Assembly (NCBI RefSeq): GCF_947331435.1
Contig: NZ_CAMZOF010000005.1
Span: forward strand, 62,001-126,000
Length of the DNA stretch: 64,000 nucleotides
Direction: 5' to 3'
From: Pelagibius sp. Alg239-R121
GTDB lineage: Bacteria > Pseudomonadota > Alphaproteobacteria > Kiloniellales > Kiloniellaceae
Shown: in pieces, positions 8,143 to 16,582 of the stretch
Position numbering within the stretch: position 1 is the first letter of the stretch
Layout: each line of letters starts with the position of its first letter
Program-made: the position numbers and the translations under genes
The notes under the pieces: generated by a model
Database searches by the model: none
The model's input: the letters and a program-made list of their open reading frames with translations, nothing else
What the model was told of the DNA's origin: nothing

Positions 8143-9415
8143 CTTCCAGGGTCCGTGCGCCCGGGCGTTTGGCCTGAACCAGAACCGCCATGTTGCCGGG
8201 CTTGTGCTGGTTATTCATCATCTTGGTGTGCGCCCGCGGAATGTCGTGCCAGGAAAAGACCTCCGACATGCAGGGGTCAATCCGCCGTTCGATCATCAGC
8301 TTGTTCGACTGGGAGGACTGCTTCAAATTGGCGAAGTGGCTGCCTTGAATACGCTTCTGGCGCATCCAGACGAAGCGGGCGTCAAAGGTGATGTTGTAGC
8401 CCGTGGTACCAGCACAGAACACCACCATGCCGCCGCGTTTGACCACGAAACAGCTGACCGGGAAGGTCTGCTCGCCGGGGTGCTCGAACACGAAATCGAC
8501 GTCGTTACCCTTGCCGGTGATTTCCCAGATCGCCTTACCGAACTTGCGGCATTCCTTCATATAGGCGCTGTAGGCGGCCTGATCGCCGACTTCCGGCAGC
8601 CGGCCCCAGCAATCGAAGTCCTTCCGGTTGATCACGCCGCGCGCGCCGAGTGAAAGCACGAAATCGCGTTTGCTCTCGTCGGAAATCACGCCGATGGCGT
8701 TGGCACCGGCCGCTGCGATCAACTGGATTGCCATGGAGCCGAGGCCGCCGGAGGCGCCCCAGACCAGAACATTGTGGCCGGGCCGCAGGATATGCGGGCG
8801 GTGGCCGAAGAGCATGCGGTAGGCAGTGGCCAGCGTCAGCACGTAGCAGCCGCTTTCTTCCCAGGTCAGATGCTTGGGACGGGCCATAACCTGCTGTGAC
8901 TGAACCGCACAGAACTGTGCGAAGGAGCCATCCGGGGTCTCATAACCCCAGATCCGCTGGGAAGTTGAAAACATCGGGTCGCCGCCGTTGCACTCCTCGT
9001 CGTCGCCGTCGTCCTGATTGCAATGCACCACGACTTCGTCGCCGACTTTCCAGCGTGTCACCTTGGAACCGACGGCCCAAACGATGCCGGACGCGTCGGA
9101 CCCGGCGATATGATAGTCGGCTTTGTGGACGTCGAAGACCGAGACCGGAATGCCGAGGCCCGCCCAAACGCCGTTGTAGTTCACGCCGGCGGCCATCACC
9201 ATGATCAAGACTTCATGGCTGTCGAGCTCGGGGACGTCAACGGCCTCGACCTGCATGGCTTGTTCCGGCTTGCCTTGGCGTTCGCGCCGGATCGTCCAGG
9301 CGTACATCTGTTTCGGCACATGACCGAGCGGGGGGATTTCGCCGATCTCGTAGAGATCTTTCTTCTCTTGTCCGTGCCCGGGCTTAACTTGCATCACTTC
9401 AGCGCTGTCGGTCAT
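8126..9415 (-). CDS. ccr: Crotonyl-CoA carboxylase/reductase
   Basis: Key enzyme of the ethylmalonyl-CoA pathway: reductive carboxylation of crotonyl-CoA with NADPH and CO2 to ethylmalonyl-CoA. About 429 residues of the medium-chain dehydrogenase/reductase superfamily. The N-terminal domain shows VMAAGVNYNGVWAGLGIPV and IAGSDASGIVWAVGS; the NADPH site is VWGASGGLGSMAIQL; DVDFVFEHPGEQTFPVSC and VFCAGTTGYN are typical of Ccr rather than simple quinone reductases. The ATG at 9415 is preferred over one 78 bp upstream because GGGAGAGAGG precedes it. It heads the ccr-ridA-mcd block and is divergent from ecm. Confidence 0.96.
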   Translation of the reverse strand: MTDSAEVMQVKPGHGQEKKDLYEIGEIPPLGHVPKQMYAWTIRRERQGKPEQAMQVEAVDVPELDSHEVLIMVMAAGVNYNGVWAGLGIPVSVFDVHKADYHIAGSDASGIVWAVGSKVTRWKVGDEVVVHCNQDDGDDEECNGGDPMFSTSQRIWGYETPDGSFAQFCAVQSQQVMARPKHLTWEESGCYVLTLATAYRMLFGHRPHILRPGHNVLVWGASGGLGSMAIQLIAAAGANAIGVISDESKRDFVLSLGARGVINRKDFDCWGRLPEVGDQAAYSAYMKECRKFGKAIWEITGKGNDVDFVFEHPGEQTFPVSCFVVKRGGMVVFCAGTTGYNITFDARFVWMRQKRIQGSHFANLKQSSQSNKLMIERRIDPCMSEVFSWHDIPRAHTKMMNNQHKPGNMAVLVQAKRPGARTLEDAVED

Positions 9416-9917
9416 GACCTCTCTCCCAAGTGGTCCGGATCCTCCGCGTCCATCCTTTGCGGGTTCATCGGGTTCAACTCTGGCCACAGTCATCGAAGGG
9501 ATCCTTCGATCGTTTTGCCGAGCGAACTCTACCGCTCTGTCGTTTGGACCGGGTTAATCCGGTATCGCGTTATCTACCTCGTCGTTTCCGATCACCGTGA
9601 ATTCTGAAAATCAGAAACCCCGCGGTTTCGGCATTCACCTTAATCTACCCTTGGTTTCCCGTTGCTTTGGCCCTGTTATAGTAGAGTCAAAGTTGGAGTT
9701 GCCTTGGTCTTCTATTGCGGCGGCGCAGAAAGAGTAGGCTGTATCTTGCCACAAAATCTCTTCACCGGCCACCGGATTGCCTTGACATTTATCGCCAGTT
9801 TGGATCTTTTGCAATGCACAAAATATTTTAATTTTGCGATTTATCGATGATTAATGAAATTTTCTGTCGTTAACTATGTAAAAATAGAATGATGATGATG
9901 CGGTTGGAGTAGAAAGC
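9416..9917. promoter_or_regulatory. Divergent ccr/ecm control region
   Basis: A gap of about 500 bp between divergent ccr and ecm; its ecm-proximal half is much more AT-rich than its surroundings. TTTTGCAAT (9807-9815) recurs as TTTTGCGAT (9832-9840), and TTTTG (9807-9811) also pairs with CAAAA (9819-9823). Similar TTTGCAA-type elements are bound by RamB/ScfR-like regulators of short-chain acyl-CoA genes in related bacteria, so these are candidate operator half-sites (inference). A TTGACA hexamer lies at 9782-9787, but no well-spaced -10 was found. GGAG precedes the ecm ATG. No gene is seen here. Confidence 0.5.
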
Positions 9918-11978
9918 ATGAGTGAGAAACGACCAGATCACATGCAGGAAGCAGATGCAGCAAAGACCCCGCCTGCCTCTCCGTCCGAAATACCTGCCCA
10001 AGGCCAGCGCGATCGGCCGTGGCTGTTCCGGACCTATGCCGGGCACTCCACGGCAGCCGCTTCGAACGCGCTGTACCGGAAGAATCTTGCGCGCGGACAG
10101 ACCGGTCTCTCGATCGCCTTCGATCTGCCGACGCAAACCGGGTACGACTCGGATCATGAACTGGCCCGTGGCGAAGTCGGCAAGGTTGGTGTCCCGGTCT
10201 CGCATCTGGGGGACATGCAGACCCTGTTCGCGGAGATTCCGCTGGACCGCATGAACACCTCTATGACCATCAATGCGACGGCGCCCTGGCTGCTGGCGCT
10301 CTATACGGCTTGTGCCGAAACCCAGGGTGTGGCCCGGGCCGATCTGTCAGGCACCACGCAGAACGATCTGATCAAGGAATATCTTTCCCGCGGGACCTAT
10401 ATCTTTCCACCCAAGCCCTCCATGAAGCTGATCACCGACGTGATCGCCTACACCTACCGGGAATCGCCGCGCTGGAATCCGATGAACGTCTGCTCTTATC
10501 ACCTTCAGGAAGCCGGTGCGACACCGGTTCAGGAACTGGCTTTCGCCCTGGCCACCGCGATCGCGGTACTGGATGAGGTAAAGGCTTCCGGTCAGGTACC
10601 ATCGGAGGACTTTGCAAAGGTCGTTGGCCGGATCAGCTTTTTCGTCAATGCCGGCGTTCGTTTTGTCACCGAACTCTGCAAAATGCGCGCGTTTACACGC
10701 CTCTGGGACGAGATTTGCCGGACGCGCTATGGCGTTGAGGAAGAAAAATACCGGCGTTTCCGGTACGGCGTGCAGGTTAATTCCCTGGGCCTGACCGAGC
10801 AGCAGCCGGAAAACAACGTCTATCGCATTCTGATCGAAATGCTTGCTGTGGTGCTTTCTAAAGACGCCCGCGCCCGGGCAGTGCAGCTTCCTGCCTGGAA
10901 CGAAGCGCTTGGTTTGCCGCGGCCGTGGGATCAGCAGTGGTCGCTTCGTTTACAGCAGATCGTCGCTTTCGAGACCGACCTGCTGGAGTATGACGACCTC
11001 TTTAACGGATCGACCGTGGTTGAGGCGAAGGTTGAGGCATTGATGGCGGAGGCTCGCGAGGAGCTTGAGCGCATCGAAGAGTTGGGGGGTGCCGTTGCGG
11101 CAGTGGACAGCTCCTACATGAAGGAGCGCCTGGTCGAAAGTGCCACGGCCCGTTTCAACGCAATCGAAAGCGGGGAACAGGCCGTCATTGGTGTCAATCG
11201 CTACACGGAATCCGAACCTTCGCCCCTGACCGAGGGCGGCGACGGCGGTTATATGGTCAGCGACAGTGATGCCGAAGCGGGGCAGATTGCCCGTCTTCAG
11301 GAATGGCGCACGGCCCGCGACGCTTCGGCGGTGGAGCACAGCCTTGCTGCCCTGAAACAGGCTGCAGGCGCGGAGGGCAACGTCATGGAGCCCTCCATTG
11401 CCTGTGCCCATGCCGGCGTCACCACCGGTGAATGGGCGGCGGCGCTGCGCGAGGTTTACGGGGAATACCGCGCGCCCACGGGTGTCGGCCGGGCCGTGGC
11501 GGTCCAGGGGGGCGACAGTCTGGAGTCTCTGCGTAGCCGTGTGGCCGGCCTGTCCGAACGTCTTGGCCGACGTATCAAGATGCTTGTCGGTAAGCCTGGC
11601 CTCGACGGGCACTCCAACGGGGCGGAGCAAATCGCTGTCCGCGCTAGGGATGCCGGTTTTGAGGTGGTCTATGAGGGGATCAGACTGACGCCAGCCCAGA
11701 TCGTGAACGCGGCGCTGGAGGAAGGCGTCCACGTTGTCGGCCTTTCAATCCTGTCCGGTTCGCATGTCCCGCTGGTGAGTGACGTTATGAAGGGCATGAC
11801 CGCCTCCGGCTTGATCGACGTGCCGGTCGTGGCAGGAGGAATTATTCCGCCGGAAGACGAGGCGACTTTGAAAGCGGCAGGGGTTGCGGCTGTCTATACG
11901 CCGAAGGATTTTGATCTGACAGCTATCCTCTCGGACATCCTGGACATTGTTGAGCGCACGACACAGGAAGCGGCGTAA
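9918..11978 (+). CDS. ecm: Ethylmalonyl-CoA mutase
   Basis: A 686-residue adenosylcobalamin-dependent acyl-CoA mutase that converts (2R)-ethylmalonyl-CoA to (2S)-methylsuccinyl-CoA. The N-terminal TIM-barrel substrate domain runs to about residue 530 (RPWLFRTYAGHSTAAASN, FDLPTQTGYDSDHELARGEVG, MNVCSYHLQEAGA). The C-terminal cobalamin domain has GLDGHSNGAEQ, whose DGHSNG matches the DxHxxG motif, followed by LSILSGSH and a GGIIPPED loop. A single chain carrying both domains, with this N-terminus, fits Ecm better than the longer methylmalonyl-CoA mutase large subunit. Divergent from ccr; its methylsuccinyl-CoA product is the substrate of the mcd product. It depends on the PduO adenosyltransferase encoded 4.3 kb away. 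Confidence 0.94.
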   Translation: MSEKRPDHMQEADAAKTPPASPSEIPAQGQRDRPWLFRTYAGHSTAAASNALYRKNLARGQTGLSIAFDLPTQTGYDSDHELARGEVGKVGVPVSHLGDMQTLFAEIPLDRMNTSMTINATAPWLLALYTACAETQGVARADLSGTTQNDLIKEYLSRGTYIFPPKPSMKLITDVIAYTYRESPRWNPMNVCSYHLQEAGATPVQELAFALATAIAVLDEVKASGQVPSEDFAKVVGRISFFVNAGVRFVTELCKMRAFTRLWDEICRTRYGVEEEKYRRFRYGVQVNSLGLTEQQPENNVYRILIEMLAVVLSKDARARAVQLPAWNEALGLPRPWDQQWSLRLQQIVAFETDLLEYDDLFNGSTVVEAKVEALMAEAREELERIEELGGAVAAVDSSYMKERLVESATARFNAIESGEQAVIGVNRYTESEPSPLTEGGDGGYMVSDSDAEAGQIARLQEWRTARDASAVEHSLAALKQAAGAEGNVMEPSIACAHAGVTTGEWAAALREVYGEYRAPTGVGRAVAVQGGDSLESLRSRVAGLSERLGRRIKMLVGKPGLDGHSNGAEQIAVRARDAGFEVVYEGIRLTPAQIVNAALEEGVHVVGLSILSGSHVPLVSDVMKGMTASGLIDVPVVAGGIIPPEDEATLKAAGVAAVYTPKDFDLTAILSDILDIVERTTQEAA

Positions 11979-12128
11979 TCGGATCAGTACCAGGCCCGAG
12001 CCTGTTTGTATCGGAGGCTCCGGATCGGTCACATTTGTTTGAGCAGATATGATTTCGCCAAGAACGAGAAGGCGATGTATTGGTTAAACGCAAACCGCCG
12101 TTCATCGTGTTTCGAGGAGTGTTTTGCC

Positions 12129-12587
12129 ATGATGGTCCGTCTTGTCGCCCTTGCAGCTCTAGTCTTCGCCGCGGCACTGCCGCAGCTTTCGACGCCTGCC
12201 GCTGCGAAGGATCCTGTCTATACCACCACCTTCAGCTCGCTCGCCGTTAGCGGTTACGATCCCGTGGCCTATTTCAATGAGGGAAAGCCTGTCGAGGGCA
12301 GTTCGGATCACGAGTTCGAGTGGAACGGGGTGACCTGGCGCTTTGCCAGTTCAGCGAACCAGGAGATCTTCATGCAAGACCCTGAAGCCTTCGCGCCGCA
12401 GTACGGCGGTTATTGTGCCTGGGCGGTCTCTCAGGGGTATACGGCTTCAACCGATCCAACCGCCTGGCGGATCGTCGACGGCAAACTGTATCTAAACTAC
12501 AGCCACAGCGTTCAACGCCGGTGGGAGACCGATGTTGCCGGTAATATCGTCAAGGGCGATAGCAACTGGCCGAAGGTGCTGGACTAG
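12129..12587 (+). CDS. Exported YHS domain protein
   Basis: About 152 residues. The start at 12129 (or the adjacent ATG at 12132) is chosen because CGAGGAG lies just upstream and a signal peptide follows directly: MMVRLVALAALVFAAALPQ with an AAA-type cleavage site near residue 27. The mature part contains SGYDPVAYFNEGKPVEGS and FEWNGVTWRF, followed by PQYGGYCAWAVSQGY. This is the usual layout of periplasmic YHS proteins, whose YHS segment may bind metal. Function in this family is unknown. It stands alone after ecm. Confidence 0.87.
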   Translation: MMVRLVALAALVFAAALPQLSTPAAAKDPVYTTTFSSLAVSGYDPVAYFNEGKPVEGSSDHEFEWNGVTWRFASSANQEIFMQDPEAFAPQYGGYCAWAVSQGYTASTDPTAWRIVDGKLYLNYSHSVQRRWETDVAGNIVKGDSNWPKVLD

Positions 12588-12895
12588 GGGCGATCCTTGT
12601 TAGGGGGGATCCCACAGGTCGATTTGTCGTCCTGAAGACTCTACTCGAACTGTAAGTCCCGCCTGGTTCGCAAGCGAGGGCGCTGGAGCGCCTGGTCTCA
12701 TGGTTTGGGCGCGCGGCACTTGCGCAGGCCGATGGAGCCCTGTGACATTAAAATGACATTCTGGAAACGATGCGGCGACTTCACGCGCGATTGTTTCTCT
12801 GGGTGGAAAGTGTTTTTCCGGCCTGAATGGGTCGAATTGCCGTTCTATCGGCTTCTGAAAGTTCTCGCCGGATCGAATCTACCCGCGGCGCCCTC
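12588..12895. other. Intergenic gap without a recognised gene
   Basis: About 300 bp between the YHS gene and the convergent b561 gene. A short open frame exists, but its composition and translation look random. No terminator hairpin with a T-run was found. Confidence 0.5.
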
Positions 12896-13435
12896 TCAAA
12901 AGAGCATGCGCCGTAAGGTGCCATGCTTGTCGATGAGCTGATGCTTGATCGCGGCGCCGGCATGAACGGCGACCACCGCCACAAGTCCGTAGGCGATGTA
13001 GTAGTGGACGGCGATGGCGAGATCTCTGGAAGATTCCGACTTCGGTAGAATGGCAGGAATTTCGAAGAGATCGAAGAAGGTAAATCCGCTTTCGGAGGAT
13101 GTCGATATCACATAGCCCGACAGCGGAATGACGAACATCGCGGCCAGCAGGAGAATGTGCGCGACTCGCGCACCCAGTTTTTCCCAGGGCTTCAGTTCAT
13201 TTTGAAGACCCGGTGAAGGGGAGAGTATTTTCCAAACGACGAAGACAGTTGCCATGAGCAGCACGACAATGCCGATCGCCCGGTGCAGTTCGAGACCGCG
13301 GTGATACCAGGTGTCGTAGTAGCTGAGACCCACCATCCACCAGCCCAGGCCGATCAAGCCGATAATACAACAGGCTATGAGCCAGTGAAGCAGTTTGCTC
13401 ACCAGCCCATAGCCATTGGCTGTATTGCTCAGCAT
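12896..13435 (-). CDS. Cytochrome b561 family protein (CybB type)
   Basis: A 179-residue four-helix membrane cytochrome b. Hydrophobic segments lie at about residues 16-36, 51-68, 92-110 and 146-165. Candidate haem-ligating histidines are in KLLHWLIACC (H17), HRGLELHRAIG (about H45/H51) and the late helices (HYYIAYG, VHAGAAIKH). It moves electrons across the inner membrane, usually from the quinone pool. It lies 17 bp downstream of the yceI-like gene on the same strand, a pairing seen widely in proteobacteria. The start follows the yceI stop closely, so the two are probably co-transcribed. Confidence 0.92.
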   Translation of the reverse strand: MLSNTANGYGLVSKLLHWLIACCIIGLIGLGWWMVGLSYYDTWYHRGLELHRAIGIVVLLMATVFVVWKILSPSPGLQNELKPWEKLGARVAHILLLAAMFVIPLSGYVISTSSESGFTFFDLFEIPAILPKSESSRDLAIAVHYYIAYGLVAVVAVHAGAAIKHQLIDKHGTLRRMLF

Positions 13436-13452
13436 TTGGGAAATAAGCCCTT

Positions 13453-14040
13453 TTACTGGCGGATTGCCTCAATTAGCAGATCGAGTTCGACCTCCTCGGC
13501 AGCCGGACCGAGGTTGTAACCCATTTCGAAATCCTTGCGTACGAGCGTGTAGCTACCCGAGAAACCGGCGCGATAACCGCCCCAGGGGTCGTCGCCTTCA
13601 CCGATCTTCTGGATCTCGAAGGAGATCGACTTGGTGACGCCGTGCAGGGTGAGATCGCCCGTGAGAGTGCCGCCGTTTGCGTCGCCGTCATAGCCCGTGC
13701 TGGCAAAGGTCGCCGTCGGATATTTTTCCACGTCAAAGAAGTCGGCACTGCGCAGGTGCTTGTCGCGTTCGGCGTGATTGGTGTCGATGCTGGCGGTGTC
13801 GATGGTCAGGTTGATCTTCTGACTGGAGGGTCCGGCGGCAGGGTCGTAGGTCATCGTCCCTTCAATAGTATTGAAGCGGCCGGGCAGCCAGCTGTAACCA
13901 AGATGCTTGGTCTTGAACTCGATGAACGAGTGTGAGGGATCGACCTTAAATTCTGCAGCATTCGCGGATACAGCAGCAGTCGTTAAAAAAGTGGCGGCAA
14001 GCGCAATCCCTGTAAGGGTTTTGAGCGGCTGATATTTCAT
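13453..14040 (-). CDS. YceI family periplasmic protein
   Basis: A 195-residue exported lipocalin-like protein. A signal peptide occupies residues 1 to about 28 (KTLTGIALAATFLTTAAVSANA). The mature domain shows FKVDPSHSFIEFKTKHLGYSWLPGRFN, SADFFDVEKYPTATF and LTGDLTLHGVTKSI, all typical of YceI, which binds polyisoprenoids or amphiphiles in a beta-barrel. First gene of a two-gene unit with the cytochrome b561 gene; in other bacteria the pair is linked to quinone or stress functions, but the role here is not established. Confidence 0.94.
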   Translation of the reverse strand: MKYQPLKTLTGIALAATFLTTAAVSANAAEFKVDPSHSFIEFKTKHLGYSWLPGRFNTIEGTMTYDPAAGPSSQKINLTIDTASIDTNHAERDKHLRSADFFDVEKYPTATFASTGYDGDANGGTLTGDLTLHGVTKSISFEIQKIGEGDDPWGGYRAGFSGSYTLVRKDFEMGYNLGPAAEEVELDLLIEAIRQ

Positions 14041-14340
14041 CGCAGCTTCCTTTGAGTTGGTCTAAAAACACAATGTGAACAGTGCCTAAGATCGAAATAC
14101 GGGCAAGTAACAGCTCTGTGAACAAACACCCGTTTGGGGTCAATTCCTTCTGTTTTCGAAATATGGTCCCTGACTGCCGATTTACACGACTTGACCCCCT
14201 GGTCAGCCTGCGGCTAGTGTTAGAAGTTATGACAACACAGTACCTCAGTGGTTTCGCAATTCGAATTAGCGACCCGGCGCCAAGTGGGCGACCGGGACCT
14301 TTCGATTTTTGCGACACAACCGTTTTTGAGGATGACTGTG

Positions 14341-14679
14341 ATGTCTGCACAGCCTTTATTTTCCGCACCTGACAGTTTTGCCGTTCCAGCCGGAAGTGCC
14401 AATCTGGCCACCGGTAAAGCCGTCCATTGTTTTTCCATCCATGCCGTTGCCGAACCTGGTGTCATGCCCCGGGTGTTGGAACTCTTTGCCAAACGTAATC
14501 TGGTGCCCAACCGTTGGCACAGCGACGTGACCGGACCCGCCAACCGTGACCTCTCGATCGATCTTCAGGTAGGGGGACTCGATAGTAAGACGGCCGACTA
14601 TGTTGCCCGCTGCCTGCGGCAGGTTTACGGCGTCGAGACCGTTCTGACATCGGAGAAGCGGGCCTTTGCGGCAGAGTAA
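14341..14679 (+). CDS. ACT-domain-like regulatory protein
   Basis: A 112-residue soluble protein. The start at 14341 is preferred over an ATG at 14332 because GAGG (14328-14331) then lies nine bases upstream. Residues about 28-105 resemble an ACT domain of the IlvN/IlvH kind (HCFSIHAVAEPGVMPRVLELFAKRNLVPNRWHSD). ACT domains bind amino acids and regulate metabolic enzymes. No catalytic partner is adjacent; a Nudix-type gene follows 68 bp later on the same strand. No specific ligand can be named. Confidence 0.7.
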   Translation: MSAQPLFSAPDSFAVPAGSANLATGKAVHCFSIHAVAEPGVMPRVLELFAKRNLVPNRWHSDVTGPANRDLSIDLQVGGLDSKTADYVARCLRQVYGVETVLTSEKRAFAAE

Positions 14680-14747
14680 TCACCGTCAGAGTGAACAGGG
14701 TCCGGGAACCGCATGCGTGACCGGATCGTTTGAAAGGATAACGACGC

Positions 14748-15605
14748 GTGAGCTTGCTTGACCGGATCAGAGCCTGCCATCGCTGGAATCCCTCTGACTA
14801 TCGCCCGTTTGTCATTGAAGGCACGTCCTTCGGCTATATCACCGGCGGTCTCGCGGCGCGGCTTGCGGACTTTCCCGGCATCTTCGACGTCGGTGCCGCA
14901 CAGGTAAGTCTTTCGTCCCGCCTGGATGGGTTCGACAGCCGCAGCGAAGCGGTCGGAGAGGCCGTGCTGCGTTTGGTCGAGAGCGGTGATCTGCCCGAGT
15001 GGCGCGGCGAGAACTATCCCTTGCTGCGGCGCTGGGGCGACACACCTGTCATGACCATCGATAGATGCGCGGCGGCCCCCTTTGGCATTCGCAGCTTTGG
15101 TGTTCACGTCAATGGTGTCACGCAGCGTGACGGGCAGCCTTTCATGTGGATTGGCCTTCGAGCCATGAATAAACCCTCGGCGCCGGGCAAACTCGATCAT
15201 ATCGTGGCCGGCGGGCAGCCTCATGGCCTGACCATCAGGGAGAATCTGATCAAGGAATGCGCCGAGGAGGCCGATATTCCACGGCTTCTCGCCGAGCAGG
15301 CCAAGCCTGCCGGACTGGTCTCCTATCTTTGCGAATGGACCGACGGGCTGCGCGACGACGTGGCGTTCTGCTACGATCTCGATCTGCCGGCTGACTTTGT
15401 TCCGCGTAATACGGACGGTGAAGTCGACGATTTCTATCTCTGGCCGTTGGACCAGGTGATCGAGCGTATTCGCGAGACCGAGGACTTCAAGTTCAACGTC
15501 AATCTGGTGATCATAGACTTCCTGCTGAGGCATGGTTATCTCGGCCCGGATGATCCGGACTACATGCACATTGTCGAAGGCTTGCGCAGAGGTGGCGTGG
15601 GCTGA
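14748..15605 (+). CDS. DUF4743 / Nudix domain protein
   Basis: A 285-residue protein with an N-terminal DUF4743 region (HRWNPSDYRPFVIEG, about residues 11-25) and a C-terminal Nudix hydrolase domain. The Nudix box region GGQPHGLTIRENLIKECAEE (about 158-177) keeps the first Gly and the E-x-x-E-E cluster. The first box Glu is Leu and the Arg before the cluster is Lys. Plant and bacterial relatives are called Nudix 20/24-like or thiamin pyrophosphokinase-related hydrolases acting on oxidised thiamin diphosphate-like compounds (family knowledge). The substrate here is unproven. A purine-rich stretch precedes the GTG start. Confidence 0.85.
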   Translation: MSLLDRIRACHRWNPSDYRPFVIEGTSFGYITGGLAARLADFPGIFDVGAAQVSLSSRLDGFDSRSEAVGEAVLRLVESGDLPEWRGENYPLLRRWGDTPVMTIDRCAAAPFGIRSFGVHVNGVTQRDGQPFMWIGLRAMNKPSAPGKLDHIVAGGQPHGLTIRENLIKECAEEADIPRLLAEQAKPAGLVSYLCEWTDGLRDDVAFCYDLDLPADFVPRNTDGEVDDFYLWPLDQVIERIRETEDFKFNVNLVIIDFLLRHGYLGPDDPDYMHIVEGLRRGGVG

Positions 15606-15617
15606 TAGCGGTCAGAT

Positions 15618-15654
15618 GCTGGAGTGCGGCCGTTCTTGATCATGTTCATGAAAA
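15618..15654. repeat. Palindromic intergenic repeat (GTTCTTGAT family)
   Basis: GGCCGTT and AACGGCC form 7-bp arms around a loop that contains TTGATCATGTTCATGAA. The segment GAGTGCGnnnGTTCTTGAT is shared with the first palindrome after lspA (47568-47617). It lies between the convergent Nudix and gluQ genes, where it could also act as a bidirectional transcription end. Confidence 0.5.
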
Positions 15655-15666
15655 AACGGCCAAGTT

Positions 15667-16512
15667 CTAACAGCCGGCCATTCTCCGCAATTCTTCAGGG
15701 CTTTTTCCGTCCGTTCGCAGCTGCCGCAGTGAAAGCGCCGCGTGCCGTTTGGCGAGTCGGCGTCCGCTATCGTCCTCAAGAAGGGCGTGATGATGCCACT
15801 GCGGCACCGGCAGTTCGAGCAACGCCTGCAACAATCGATGGACATGGGTGGCGGCAAAGAGGTCTTCACCGCGGGTCACGAGCGTAATTTGTTGAAAGGC
15901 GTCGTCCAGTGTTACGGCCAAATGATAGCTGGTGGCGATGTCCTTTCGCGCCAGTACCACATCGCCAAAGATCTCGGGCTGCGCGACAATCTCTCCTTTA
16001 CCCTGATCGAACCATTTCAGTGGCCCCGCGATTGCCATCGCGCGTCCAACGTCGAGACGGAGCGCATGGGGAACGCCCCTGGCGCGGCGCGCTTCTCGTT
16101 CGTTATCTGACAGTCCGCGGCATAAACCCGGATAAAGCGGTCCGTCGGGACCGTGGGGTGCGGCGGCAGATTCGGCGATCTCTGCCTTAATGTCAGCCCG
16201 CGTGCAAAAGCAGGGGTAGAGGACGTTCAGGTCGGTGAGGCGCTCGAGAGCTTGCGCGTAGTCTCTGTTTCGCGACGACTGATACAAGGGGGCGCCGTCC
16301 CATGTGAGGCCGAGCCATTCCAGGTCTTCGATCATGTCTTGCGCAAACTTTGGGCGACAGCGGGTCGTGTCGATATCCTCGATACGAAGCAGAAATGCTC
16401 CGCCCTGTTGCCGCGCGGCTCGTTCCGAGAACAATGCTGAAAAGGCATGGCCGAGATGCAGATGTCCGCTCGGCGAGGGGGCAAAGCGGGTGGTGACGGG
16501 AGCTGCCGACAT
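15667..16512 (-). CDS. gluQ: Glutamyl-Q tRNA(Asp) synthetase
   Basis: A 281-residue truncated glutamyl-tRNA synthetase paralogue that attaches glutamate to queuosine in tRNA(Asp). TRFAPSPSGHLHLGHAFSAL at the N-terminus contains the HIGH-type signature HLGH, and the KMSKS equivalent is RRLAKRH near residue 255. LRIEDID and the ADIK-containing Cys/zinc region (YPCFCTRADI) are also present. The anticodon-binding domain of full GltX is absent, which defines GluQ. It is divergent from the alkA gene. Confidence 0.94.
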   Translation of the reverse strand: MSAAPVTTRFAPSPSGHLHLGHAFSALFSERAARQQGGAFLLRIEDIDTTRCRPKFAQDMIEDLEWLGLTWDGAPLYQSSRNRDYAQALERLTDLNVLYPCFCTRADIKAEIAESAAAPHGPDGPLYPGLCRGLSDNEREARRARGVPHALRLDVGRAMAIAGPLKWFDQGKGEIVAQPEIFGDVVLARKDIATSYHLAVTLDDAFQQITLVTRGEDLFAATHVHRLLQALLELPVPQWHHHALLEDDSGRRLAKRHAALSLRQLRTDGKSPEELRRMAGC

Positions 16513-16582
16513 TGCTGGCTGTTTCGGGACCTGGTTTCAAGAGTTGGCGGACTTTCCGGCAGATCTCCGATAATGTCCAGCG

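Noticed and set aside
9662-9850. 62-codon frame in the ccr/ecm divergent gap
   Set aside because: AT-rich promoter sequence; the translation is Cys/Phe-rich and unlike a real protein.
12705-12941. 78-codon plus-strand frame in the gap after the YHS gene
   Set aside because: No family resemblance, no ribosome-binding site, and overlaps the end of the b561 gene.
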